From assembly GCF_030252325.1 (NCBI RefSeq), contig NZ_CP126981.1, positions 4,340,001-4,404,000 on the forward strand: a DNA stretch of 64,000 bases, written 5' to 3'. The notes under the pieces were generated by a model. The model saw only the letters and a list, made by a program, of their open reading frames with translations, did no database searches and was not told where the DNA came from. A program made the translations under genes and the position numbers. Positions 57,631 to 64,000 of this stretch are shown in pieces; positions within the stretch are counted from its first letter, which is position 1, and the number at the start of each line of letters is the position of its first letter. The stretch is from Candidatus Mycobacterium wuenschmannii. GTDB taxonomy: Bacteria; Actinomycetota; Actinomycetes; Mycobacteriales; Mycobacteriaceae.

Positions 57631-57846
57631 CTACTTGTCTCGCCAGCCCTCGTACTCAGTACCCGAGGTGTCGTCCCAGAATTTTGGAGACACTTCGGTC
57701 CAGCGGTCTTCCTCAGGTACTTGATCTATCCGCTGCTGGAGCTCGGCGAATTGCTTACGCGCCTGAGCCAACTCTTCCTCCGTCGGCGGGGTGAACCCTG
57801 CTTCTTCCGGTGTAGAGAAGGTCTTCCCTGCGATCTTTTTTGACAT
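57631..57846 (-). CDS. small acidic protein, candidate immunity factor for the ART toxin
   Basis: A 71-residue, mostly helical, acidic protein (TEEELAQARKQFAELQQRIDQVPEEDRW) with AAAGG 8 bp before its ATG. It begins 12 bp after the toxin stop and is the last gene of the type VII cassette, where the M. tuberculosis cpnT operon has the gene for the antitoxin IFT (about 176 aa). It shows no resemblance to IFT that I can see, as expected if the toxin domain was exchanged with its own immunity gene. The immunity role is inferred from position and size only. Confidence 0.62.
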   Translation of the reverse strand: MSKKIAGKTFSTPEEAGFTPPTEEELAQARKQFAELQQRIDQVPEEDRWTEVSPKFWDDTSGTEYEGWRDK

Positions 57847-57858
57847 TGCGCGTTACCT

Positions 57859-60006
57859 TTACTGCTCGATCATCTCAATTATGGTGCGACCGGTGAGGGG
57901 ATCGGATCTTCGGTCTACCACGAAGAACTTTGTATCGGTCTTGAACAGGACTTCCTCTTCTCCTGGAATCATGGATAGCGACGAGATGTCTCGTCCCGTT
58001 TTCGACATGATCCGGAATTCGACATTGCCTGCGAAGCCGGGAGACTGGGCAACTTTGATGTCCTTCGTGGTACTAAGGAATGCGCTATCGGATACAACCG
58101 AGCCTGGTTGGTACTGAGCCAGCACTTTCGAGGGCAAGTCTGTGCCTCGGAAGACGGAACCGTTGTGCGGCGGAATCTTGTCTAACGCCTGATTCAGGGC
58201 CTCTACGCGTGCAAGTTGAGATGCATCCACGGTGTTGGTCCTCAACGCACTGTTTAGATCCTCGAATCCCAACCCAGTGTAATGGCCTACGGCTGCAAGC
58301 TCTCTCGACGTCAGCGATCCCCCAGGCGCGAGAGGCGACGTTTGGTGAGCGACGGGGCCGTGGTGGTCGTGCGTCGCGGACGGCGGTAGATATCCGCTCG
58401 GCCCACCGCCGGGTGGGTGTCCCGATCCGTTGACAGGCGCATGGAGAGCCGATGTGCCGCCGGCCTCTGGCGCCGCTGCGGGCGCATGTGCTGCGGCAAT
58501 TGGGGATTTGGTGCCAGCGTCCGCAACGGGTTTCGGAGCTGCGGGGGTTTTCGATTCCGTTGCTCCGTACGGCGGCAACGCATTTCCGGGTTTCAGTGCG
58601 GGCGCCGGCTGTCCACCCTTTGGCGCTTCGGTGTGCGCGGGGGCATTGGCGTGGGGGGCGGCATCAGGCGCCCGTGGCGGCGTCGGAAGGGACTTCGGTA
58701 CCTCGGCAACATCTTTCGACATCCGGCCCAGCATGGGCAGTTCCTTTAAAGGGCCGCCACCGATGAACAGCGTTCCGACATCGAAAGCCGATTCACCGGC
58801 CGCTTTGAAGGGGTCTGTCGCCCAGTCATCCCAGTGGACAAACTCTTTGCCGATCTCTTTCCAGGCGTCCTCGAATTTCTGCTCGCCCTCGAGGCCAGCA
58901 AGCTTCTTGAGTTCCTCGAGCGAGCCAGAGGCGTCGTGCCAGAAGCCCTTTGGATCCAGCATGACTCGCATGGGGCTCACATTCCACGCGCCCTCGATGA
59001 GCTTTTCGGCTTCGGAGAGGACGCCACCGCAGACATGTCCGAAGTGGTCCAGAGCTCGGCCGACGTCTGTCGTGTGCAGAAAGTTGTCCCACTCCTTCTC
59101 GGCGTAGCGAACCATGGTCGACACGATGGTGGTCGCTTCGTGGAGCGCCTTCGCGATCTGTCGGCGCAGCGCATCGACTTCCTCGGTGAAGTGATTGACG
59201 ATCACGCGAATGTCGTTGGCGATTTTCCTGATCTCGTCTTCGTCCTCATCGGTGAGCCATTCCCACACCTCTTTGATCCCCGTCCAGGGATTGCAGATGC
59301 GCGAGAGCAGATCGATGATCGCGGCGTGGACTGTGTCGATCTTCGACGCGTACGACGTGAGCTGAGTCGCGATAGAGGTGCACTGCTGCAGCACACCGGC
59401 CGCGCAGTGGTTCGTCGCCGTGAAAGCGGCGGCTATCGCGGTGCCTTCGGGAATCTGTTGCGCACCAATGCTTCCCATCGGCCCGGCGGCTCCGGTGATC
59501 TCGCTGACCTCGAAATTCGTGCCGGCTGTAATCCATGCCGCAGCGGCACCGCGGAGCTTGGCCGAGTTTCCGTTCGGCCAGATCATCCCGACGTATTTAG
59601 ACACCCAACCCCAGCCTGCCGGTGCGCTGACACCACTGCCGACCGCCGACGGCGCCGACCCGGCTTGGATGGGTCCGGTCGATTGCGGGGCCGGAAGAGC
59701 CTGGCTGTGTCCGGCGATGTTCGAATTCGCTTCTGCCAGCGAGTAGTTGTGCGCCGAGATTCGGACGCCATCGCCGAGTCGGCACAACCCGTTTCGTGTG
59801 GTTGCCATCGCCTCGAGCAGCTTGGTTGCCGAACTGTCGTAGCTGTGGCCGAAGGATGAGCCGGCCGGATCGTCGCCTGACATCGCGTGACAGCCGGCGA
59901 GAGAGGTCGTCAACGTCGATACTGTCGAGCCCAGTCCTTCACCGACCGAAATAACCGCCGCGCCAGCGCTATCCAATACCGCTGGATCGACCGCGAGCGG
60001 TGCCAT
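57859..60006 (-). CDS. CpnT-like type VII secreted protein with C-terminal ADP-ribosyltransferase toxin domain
   Basis: A 715-residue protein. Residues 1-~430 resemble the N-terminal channel/secretion domain of M. tuberculosis CpnT (start MAPLAVDPA; GLCRLGDGVRISAHNYSLAEA; WGWVSKYVGMIWPNGNS; CNPWTGIKEVWEWLTDEDEDEI). A Pro/Ala/His/Gly-rich linker follows (~430-565). The C-terminal ~140 residues are not the TNT NAD glycohydrolase but an R-S-E ADP-ribosyltransferase: Arg620 (VFRG), Ser645 (AFLSTT) and Glu683-x-Glu685 (PGEEEVLF), the ExE pattern of arginine-modifying toxins. The gene follows two WXG100 genes by 4 bp. The toxin tip is lower in G+C (124 of 240 in 57901-58140). Confidence 0.88.
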   Translation of the reverse strand: MAPLAVDPAVLDSAGAAVISVGEGLGSTVSTLTTSLAGCHAMSGDDPAGSSFGHSYDSSATKLLEAMATTRNGLCRLGDGVRISAHNYSLAEANSNIAGHSQALPAPQSTGPIQAGSAPSAVGSGVSAPAGWGWVSKYVGMIWPNGNSAKLRGAAAAWITAGTNFEVSEITGAAGPMGSIGAQQIPEGTAIAAAFTATNHCAAGVLQQCTSIATQLTSYASKIDTVHAAIIDLLSRICNPWTGIKEVWEWLTDEDEDEIRKIANDIRVIVNHFTEEVDALRRQIAKALHEATTIVSTMVRYAEKEWDNFLHTTDVGRALDHFGHVCGGVLSEAEKLIEGAWNVSPMRVMLDPKGFWHDASGSLEELKKLAGLEGEQKFEDAWKEIGKEFVHWDDWATDPFKAAGESAFDVGTLFIGGGPLKELPMLGRMSKDVAEVPKSLPTPPRAPDAAPHANAPAHTEAPKGGQPAPALKPGNALPPYGATESKTPAAPKPVADAGTKSPIAAAHAPAAAPEAGGTSALHAPVNGSGHPPGGGPSGYLPPSATHDHHGPVAHQTSPLAPGGSLTSRELAAVGHYTGLGFEDLNSALRTNTVDASQLARVEALNQALDKIPPHNGSVFRGTDLPSKVLAQYQPGSVVSDSAFLSTTKDIKVAQSPGFAGNVEFRIMSKTGRDISSLSMIPGEEEVLFKTDTKFFVVDRRSDPLTGRTIIEMIEQ

Positions 60007-60010
60007 CAGC

Positions 60011-60310
60011 TCAAGACCACATGGCCGAATTCGTCGCCATGGCCTGGGTGTAATTGTGGTGCGCGGTGCCGCCGACGGTCTTGAGCAGAGTCAATGCCTG
60101 CCGCATCGTCGCCTCGCCGTGCGTCCAGCGCCGGTGCGCCTCAGCGTGTGCCTCGGCCGCGTGGCCGGACCAGGTGGTGTGCAAATGAGTTACCAGCGAA
60201 TCGATTTCAGAGAGCACGCTCTCGGTGTGCTGGATAAAGTCGGACATTCGCTGCGTGGCATCGATGAGTGCTTGCGGATCGACACTGAACGCGTCAGCCA
60301 CGGTAGACAC
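60011..60310 (-). CDS. WXG100 protein, EsxE-like
   Basis: A 99-residue helical-hairpin protein with the W-x-G turn at Trp47-Ser-Gly49 (HTTWSGHAAEAHAEA). The position immediately before the toxin gene and the size fit EsxE of the cpnT operon. It should pair with the adjacent EsxF-like protein and be exported by an ESX system with the toxin; EsxE-EsxF form pores in M. tuberculosis. Many His residues (11 in 99) are unusual. Confidence 0.85.
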   Translation of the reverse strand: MSTVADAFSVDPQALIDATQRMSDFIQHTESVLSEIDSLVTHLHTTWSGHAAEAHAEAHRRWTHGEATMRQALTLLKTVGGTAHHNYTQAMATNSAMWS

Positions 60311-60605
60311 CGTCCACAGCTTGCGTCGACGCTTGATCCTGCGCGGCGAATTGAGTGCCGGTCACGCCGACGGACTTCGCCAGCATCGACAAGCCTTGCT
60401 GGACTTCGCCCGCTCCGCGATGCCACGAGTCCCACGCCTGGCCGTACGCGCCACCCGATCCGCCGTGCCAGCCGGCTAGCAGGTCGCGGACTTGCCCATC
60501 GAGTTCGACGAGTCGGGCGTGCAGGTCTTTCGCTGCGCTCGACAGTGCTTGCGATACAACGTGCATGGCCTCGGGTGGAACCCGCACCGCCTCGTCGTGA
60601 GCCAT
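60294..60605 (-). CDS. WXG100 protein, EsxF-like
   Basis: A 103-residue WXG100 protein, the length I recall for EsxF, with Trp46-His-Gly48 (LLAGWHGGSGGAYGQAWDSW). It overlaps the EsxE-like gene by 17 bp. ATG 60605 gives the standard distance of the WxG from the N-terminus. It should form the heterodimer with the next gene's product. Confidence 0.85.
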   Translation of the reverse strand: MAHDEAVRVPPEAMHVVSQALSSAAKDLHARLVELDGQVRDLLAGWHGGSGGAYGQAWDSWHRGAGEVQQGLSMLAKSVGVTGTQFAAQDQASTQAVDGVYRG

Positions 60606-60653
60606 AGCCGTAAAGCTAGAGGCGTCGTACGACCGGCACAATTCACCCTGCGA

Positions 60654-61565
60654 CTACAAGCGGTTGCGGCCGCCCTCGTCCTCGTCGTCCTCGCGTTTGT
60701 CACCGGGTGCGAGGATGCGACGGCTCGCGATCGGTTTGCCGGCAACGCGTTTCACGACTTCCGGCGCGGCCTGCGGCGTAGTGATCCGGCCCTGCACCGG
60801 GGCGCCGTTCTTGACTGACGGGGGAACGACCCGCTTGGTGTCGGTCTTGTTGTCGCCACCGCCGGCGGCGCCGCCCGCGGCACCCGGAGGCATCATCGGC
60901 ATGCCGCCGCCCATTTGTCCGCGCGCGCCGGCGCCTTCGGATGGGGGTGGCGATGTCACGGGTACCTGCTGCGCGGAAGCGGGGGCGGTACCGGCGGACG
61001 GAATTGGTGGTGGGCCAAGGTTTCCGGCCGGGGTGGTTGCGCCTGCTAGGCCTGCGCCGCCTCCACCGGCACCCAACGCGCCAGCGCCGGCGCCGAGCGC
61101 ATCGCCCAGGGCGCTGGCGGGCAGCGCGGCGCCGGCGCCGGCTTTGCCCACGCTGCTCATCAGCTGCTGGCCGACTTGCATGCCTTGCTGCATGGCCTGA
61201 TTCATGCCCTGCTGCAAGCCTTGGAACAGCCCGGTGAAGCTCTGCATGAATTGCTGAGGCATCTGCGTAAAAGTGCCAAGCATCTGCTGGAGTTGCTGGC
61301 TTGAATTTTGATCGGCGGCGGGGAATTGCGACATCGCGTCGCCGGTCTTCTCGCCACGTTTGGCGAAGCCGGCCTGGCCGGCTGTCATGTCGGCAGGATC
61401 GCCGGCATTGCCCGCCATTCCCAGGCTGGCTAGCAGCGCGTCGATCTCCGAGACCGCGCCCGCGGGCATGTCGGCCGGGATAGGTGGCGGTGGCTGGTTG
61501 TGCGCCATCGCCTCCATGAGTCCCTGGATATAGATGTGGAGTTGTTCGCTGCCACCGTTGCCCAT
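60654..61565 (-). CDS. Gln/Met- and Gly/Pro-rich ESX-associated protein, unknown
   Basis: A 303-residue protein and first gene of the five-gene toxin operon. ATG 61565 has a perfect AGGAGG site. Residues ~85-160 form a Gln/Met-rich amphipathic helix (MPQQFMQSFTGLFQGLQQGMNQ), followed by a Gly/Ala/Pro-rich region (~160-245) and a basic-acidic C-terminal end (GKPIASRRILAPGDKREDDEDEG). It has no signal peptide, WxG motif or membrane helix. It may be an Esp-type secreted partner or a chaperone for the complex. I do not recognise a named family. Confidence 0.72.
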   Translation of the reverse strand: MGNGGSEQLHIYIQGLMEAMAHNQPPPPIPADMPAGAVSEIDALLASLGMAGNAGDPADMTAGQAGFAKRGEKTGDAMSQFPAADQNSSQQLQQMLGTFTQMPQQFMQSFTGLFQGLQQGMNQAMQQGMQVGQQLMSSVGKAGAGAALPASALGDALGAGAGALGAGGGGAGLAGATTPAGNLGPPPIPSAGTAPASAQQVPVTSPPPSEGAGARGQMGGGMPMMPPGAAGGAAGGGDNKTDTKRVVPPSVKNGAPVQGRITTPQAAPEVVKRVAGKPIASRRILAPGDKREDDEDEGGRNRL

Positions 61566-61609
61566 CACTACCTCCTGCCTGCGCTCGGGTGCCCGCAGTG
61601 CGTTCGGCA

Positions 61610-61716
61610 ATGGTATCGCCGATGAGCACTGGCGCTATTCAGTTGTTTCGGCATTGCAGCGAGCCGCGGCGTCGGGTCGAAAGCTGAATACCGGCAACGC
61701 CCATCGGCGATACCAT
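61610..61716. promoter_or_regulatory. mirror-image promoter element of the divergent toxin island
   Basis: ATGGTATCGCCGATG (61610-61624) and CATCGGCGATACCAT (61702-61716) are exact reverse complements, 77 bp apart, in the 157-bp divergent gap. On the plus strand the element ends in TACCAT, a TANNNT -10 that stops 6 bp before ATG 61723. On the minus strand the same TACCAT would start transcription ~38 bp before the operon's first ATG. Both units are therefore likely controlled by the same factor. Confidence 0.72.
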
Positions 61717-61722
61717 CTCTGC

Positions 61723-62301
61723 ATGTCCGAAATGCCTCCCGCAGGCCACCCCTCGGCGCCGGGCCCTGGCGGTTACCCGCCCGCGATGCCTCCCGCGGGC
61801 CCGTGGGGTCCGGTTGGGCCGCAGGCGCTCGTTAAGCCAGCGCGGTGGCCGGTATTGGTCATGTCGCTGGTCTCGCTTATCTCGGTCGGCGCGGCGGTCG
61901 CGGCCTGGCTACGGCCTATTCCGCACGAAACGCTGGCGGCTCCAGCGGCGCCGACGTATACGGAGCAGCAGATCGCCGATGCGAAGTCGAAAGTCTGTGC
62001 GGCTTATCAGAAAGTGCGCCGAGCCAGCGACGCGAACGCTAATCGGAAAGGTGGAGACGATCCAACTTCGCAGCTTGCGGTAGCAGTAAACGATAGGCAG
62101 ATTTACGTCGCTGGAAGTGCTTATCTTCTGACCGTGCTTGACGACGCGCCGGCAGCTCCCGGCGAACTTTCCGCGGCAGTCCGAAATCTCGCTAGATTAT
62201 TTCAGGTCATTACGCTCAACTTTTTGGCATCCGACGCAAGTGCACCGGAACGCACTGATGCGGATCAGGCGACAGCAAGCATCGAAGGCTTTTGTAGATG
62301 A
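61723..62301 (+). CDS. Pro-rich single-pass membrane protein of the ESX island
   Basis: A 192-residue protein with a Pro/Gly-rich N-terminus (1-45), one membrane helix (about 45-68) and an extracytoplasmic helical domain with two Cys (SKVCAAYQKVRRA and the final GFCR). It is read from a probably leaderless ATG. In layout it resembles a small membrane-protein gene near cpnT in M. tuberculosis (Rv3901c), but I cannot confirm homology. The next gene overlaps by ATGA. A role in anchoring or assembling the secretion complex is a guess from position. Confidence 0.72.
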   Translation: MSEMPPAGHPSAPGPGGYPPAMPPAGPWGPVGPQALVKPARWPVLVMSLVSLISVGAAVAAWLRPIPHETLAAPAAPTYTEQQIADAKSKVCAAYQKVRRASDANANRKGGDDPTSQLAVAVNDRQIYVAGSAYLLTVLDDAPAAPGELSAAVRNLARLFQVITLNFLASDASAPERTDADQATASIEGFCR

Positions 62302-64000
62302 TGCAGACGGCGGGAGGGCCTCAGGGCGAGTGGTCGATGGTTATCGTCGGTCACCAATGGCCGAGTGATTTGACGATTGCCGGATTGAATGCGTGGATCG
62401 AAAACCGCGGGCAAATTGCGGATGCCCATCACAATATTGCGGACCTGCTAAGCGCTGCGAAGACTGGGCCACTCGCGGTGCAACAGGGCAAAACTGCAGA
62501 CGCATTAGTTCAGCTTTTCGACGAGGGTGAGCAATTAGCGCGTGGAGTCGCCCACAAAAACGTAATCAAAAAGGATTCGTATTCTGCTGCGCTAAACAGC
62601 GTTCACAATCTTAGAGAAAGCCTCAATGGGATCGCGGATCGGTACAACCAGCAAATAAACCAGGTTATTCAGTCCAAAGAGCCATTAGCTGTCAAATTTC
62701 CTCACATTATGGAATTAATCAGCCAAGGCCAGCAAGAAGCGAACCTCGCCGCTGCGAATTGTGGTGGCGATATTGGTGATGCGGGTCAACGTATCTTAGA
62801 TCAAGAGACCACGGGACATTCGTTTCGTCAATTCGCCGGAGCTAATGGCGTTGACATGAGTCAGCTCTTCCGTGCACGCGATGTGTCGGGCCTTGAACCC
62901 GCAGTGCGAAAGGTACTTGAGAACCAGGACGCGGGATTGGGCGCGGCTGGCGGCGGATCAGGTCCAGCGGGGCTGAATCCCGCGATTGGCGCCTTATCGG
63001 GAGCGCTTGGAAACGGTGGGATGCCTCCGGGCGCGAATGCTCCCGCTTCGGGCGGATCAATGAGCAATTTAGGCCCTGCAGGGGTCAACCCGGTCGTCGG
63101 TGGAGCGCCGTCGGGGACACCGAGCGGCGCTGGCTTACCGTCGGGTGTCAACTCAGCCGTGCCGGGATTGTCGGGAAGCTCAGCACCAACCTCAGCGAAC
63201 GGCGGTGGGCTGCCGACCGGGATAAATGCATCGGCGCCCGGATCCGCTCCCTCGGCGACGCCAGTTGGATTCGCCACTAAAGCATCGGGAATGGGGCCAT
63301 CGGGATCGCTGCCTTCTGCGGGTCCCAACGGCACGGGGCCGCTGTCGCCGGGAGTGGCTCAGCCGCAGGTGCCGGGGTCGCCGTCGATAGTCCACGCTGC
63401 TGGCGTTGGTGATGCAAAGGGGACAGTTAGTCCGGCGGGCGGGCCAGGCTCCCCTTCGATAGTTCACGCCGCCGGTGTCGGTGATGGGAAGGGTCCCGTT
63501 ATACCTGCAGGAGGGCCGGGCTCACCGTCCATTACTCACGACGTTGGATTCAACCCAGTTCCCCAGAATCCCGCAGTTACTGGGGTGCACAACACCCTTC
63601 CCGCAGTGTCGGCCACCCCACCCTCGCCGGTCTTCAATCCCGGCGGCAACGTCGGCATCGCCCCACCTGGAGTTTCTTCTGGCGCAATCAACGCCGCGGC
63701 GGCTCAGGGCATCGCGCCGCCTAGCTTCATGTCGACCGATTTCGGTCACCACATCGACTCGGGGCTTATGGGGCAAGGCGCTGGTCCGATAGCACCGCAG
63801 GCTCCGATGGCTCCGCAGGTCTCGCCCGCGTCGATGTCCCCGACGACATCACCGACAGCCGGCTCTGGAGACTGGCACTCACCCATTCCCGCGCAACCAT
63901 CAGCGCCGCAAGCCGCCGCGCCTTCGTACAGTGCGCCCGCGCCACCGCCTGCGCCGACGAATGCCGGATACATGCAGGCCCCGGCCGCCCCGTCCATGTC
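62298..64000 (+). CDS. long Ala/Pro/Gly-rich protein of the ESX island (3' truncated)
   Basis: The frame is open from ATG 62298 to the window edge (567 codons, no stop). The N-terminal ~210 residues are helical (WSMVIVGHQWPSDLTIAGLNAWIE; ADALVQLFDEGEQLARG; LRESLNGIADRYNQQINQVIQ) and look like a type VII substrate or partner domain. The rest is Gly/Pro/Ser/Ala-rich and includes two 24-residue tandem repeats at 63378-63521. Base composition is low in the N-terminal part (83 G+C of 180 in 62581-62760), with codons such as TTA and ATA that are rare elsewhere in the window, a sign of transfer. A C-terminal effector domain could follow outside the window. Confidence 0.75.
   Translation, partial: MMQTAGGPQGEWSMVIVGHQWPSDLTIAGLNAWIENRGQIADAHHNIADLLSAAKTGPLAVQQGKTADALVQLFDEGEQLARGVAHKNVIKKDSYSAALNSVHNLRESLNGIADRYNQQINQVIQSKEPLAVKFPHIMELISQGQQEANLAAANCGGDIGDAGQRILDQETTGHSFRQFAGANGVDMSQLFRARDVSGLEPAVRKVLENQDAGLGAAGGGSGPAGLNPAIGALSGALGNGGMPPGANAPASGGSMSNLGPAGVNPVVGGAPSGTPSGAGLPSGVNSAVPGLSGSSAPTSANGGGLPTGINASAPGSAPSATPVGFATKASGMGPSGSLPSAGPNGTGPLSPGVAQPQVPGSPSIVHAAGVGDAKGTVSPAGGPGSPSIVHAAGVGDGKGPVIPAGGPGSPSITHDVGFNPVPQNPAVTGVHNTLPAVSATPPSPVFNPGGNVGIAPPGVSSGAINAAAAQGIAPPSFMSTDFGHHIDSGLMGQGAGPIAPQAPMAPQVSPASMSPTTSPTAGSGDWHSPIPAQPSAPQAAAPSYSAPAPPPAPTNAGYMQAPAAPSM
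63378..63521 (+). repeat. two 72-bp tandem coding repeats
   Basis: Two units of 72 bp (63378-63449 and 63450-63521) each encode SPSIVHAAGVGD followed by a KG...PAGGPG stretch; a degenerate third copy starts at 63522 (SPSITHDVGF). They differ mainly at third codon positions, so they are kept as protein repeats. Confidence 0.85.

Noticed and set aside
63378..63530. Possible CRISPR-like repeats
   Set aside because: The units are 72 bp, directly adjacent and in frame, with third-position differences and no spacers; they are protein repeats.

Overview
The window is a piece of a mycobacterial chromosome: high G+C, many GTG starts, mycolic-acid methyltransferases, HbhA, mycothiol synthesis and SenX3-RegX3. 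From about 8.3 kb to 57.6 kb the gene order follows the stretch of the M. tuberculosis chromosome that runs from Rv0457c to Rv0505c almost gene for gene. Breaks in that order mark what is particular to this strain. The senX3-regX3 gap is only 25 bp and has no room for the MIRU repeats found there in the tuberculosis complex, so I read this as a non-tuberculous Mycobacterium or Mycolicibacterium. I cannot name the species.

Layout. 1-4.3 kb: end of a DipZ-type thioredoxin/cytochrome-c biogenesis protein, an MPT70-like fasciclin protein, a UfaA1-like SAM methyltransferase and an MFS transporter, a set that recalls the SigK regulon. 4.3-8.3 kb: crotonase, a molybdopterin oxidoreductase with a b-type cytochrome-like membrane part, a membrane protein, a small secreted protein and an LpqN-like lipoprotein. 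8.3-15.2 kb: prolyl oligopeptidase, aldehyde dehydrogenase, DUF779 protein, two membrane proteins, lpdC and a membrane protein. 15.2-20.6 kb: AhpD-like protein, ramB, acyl-ACP thioesterase, icl and fadB2. 20.6-25.7 kb: an extra KasA/B-like ketoacyl synthase, two mycolic-acid methyltransferases, a UbiA prenyltransferase and MadR. 25.8-36.3 kb: DUF445 protein, XRE regulator, hbhA, small proteins, deoC, paired DUF2993 proteins, nitrilase, SRPBCC and DUF2505 proteins, murB and the L,D-transpeptidase lprQ. 36.2-45.4 kb: SDR, a poly-cysteine leader ORF, ROK regulator, mshA, YbjN protein, a TetR/flavoprotein pair, gpm1 and senX3-regX3. 45.4-57.6 kb: Rv0495c- to Rv0505c-like genes, including proC, the 33-residue ribosomal protein bS22, a PlsC-like acyltransferase, a CmaA2-position methyltransferase and a SerB1-like phosphatase. 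An IS30-family element sits just upstream of proC.

From 57.6 kb to the end lies an accessory type VII secretion island. Five minus-strand genes encode a Gln/Met-rich protein, two WXG100 proteins of EsxF/EsxE size, a 715-residue protein whose N-terminal half resembles CpnT but whose C-terminus is an R-S-E ADP-ribosyltransferase instead of the TNT NAD glycohydrolase, and a 71-residue acidic candidate immunity protein. A divergent unit encodes a Pro-rich membrane protein and a long, AT-richer Ala/Pro/Gly-rich protein that runs off the window. Both units start from copies of the same 15-bp element in mirror orientation. This toxin cassette is the best candidate for an undescribed system here.

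Other points of note are a leaderless poly-Cys upstream ORF ahead of the ROK-mshA operon, matching RamB-type boxes at ramB and icl, several palindromic operators and a dispersed 37-bp repeat. I saw no tRNA, rRNA or CRISPR array, and no gap longer than 300 bp lacks a gene. Comparisons with named genes are from memory of the families; no searches were run.
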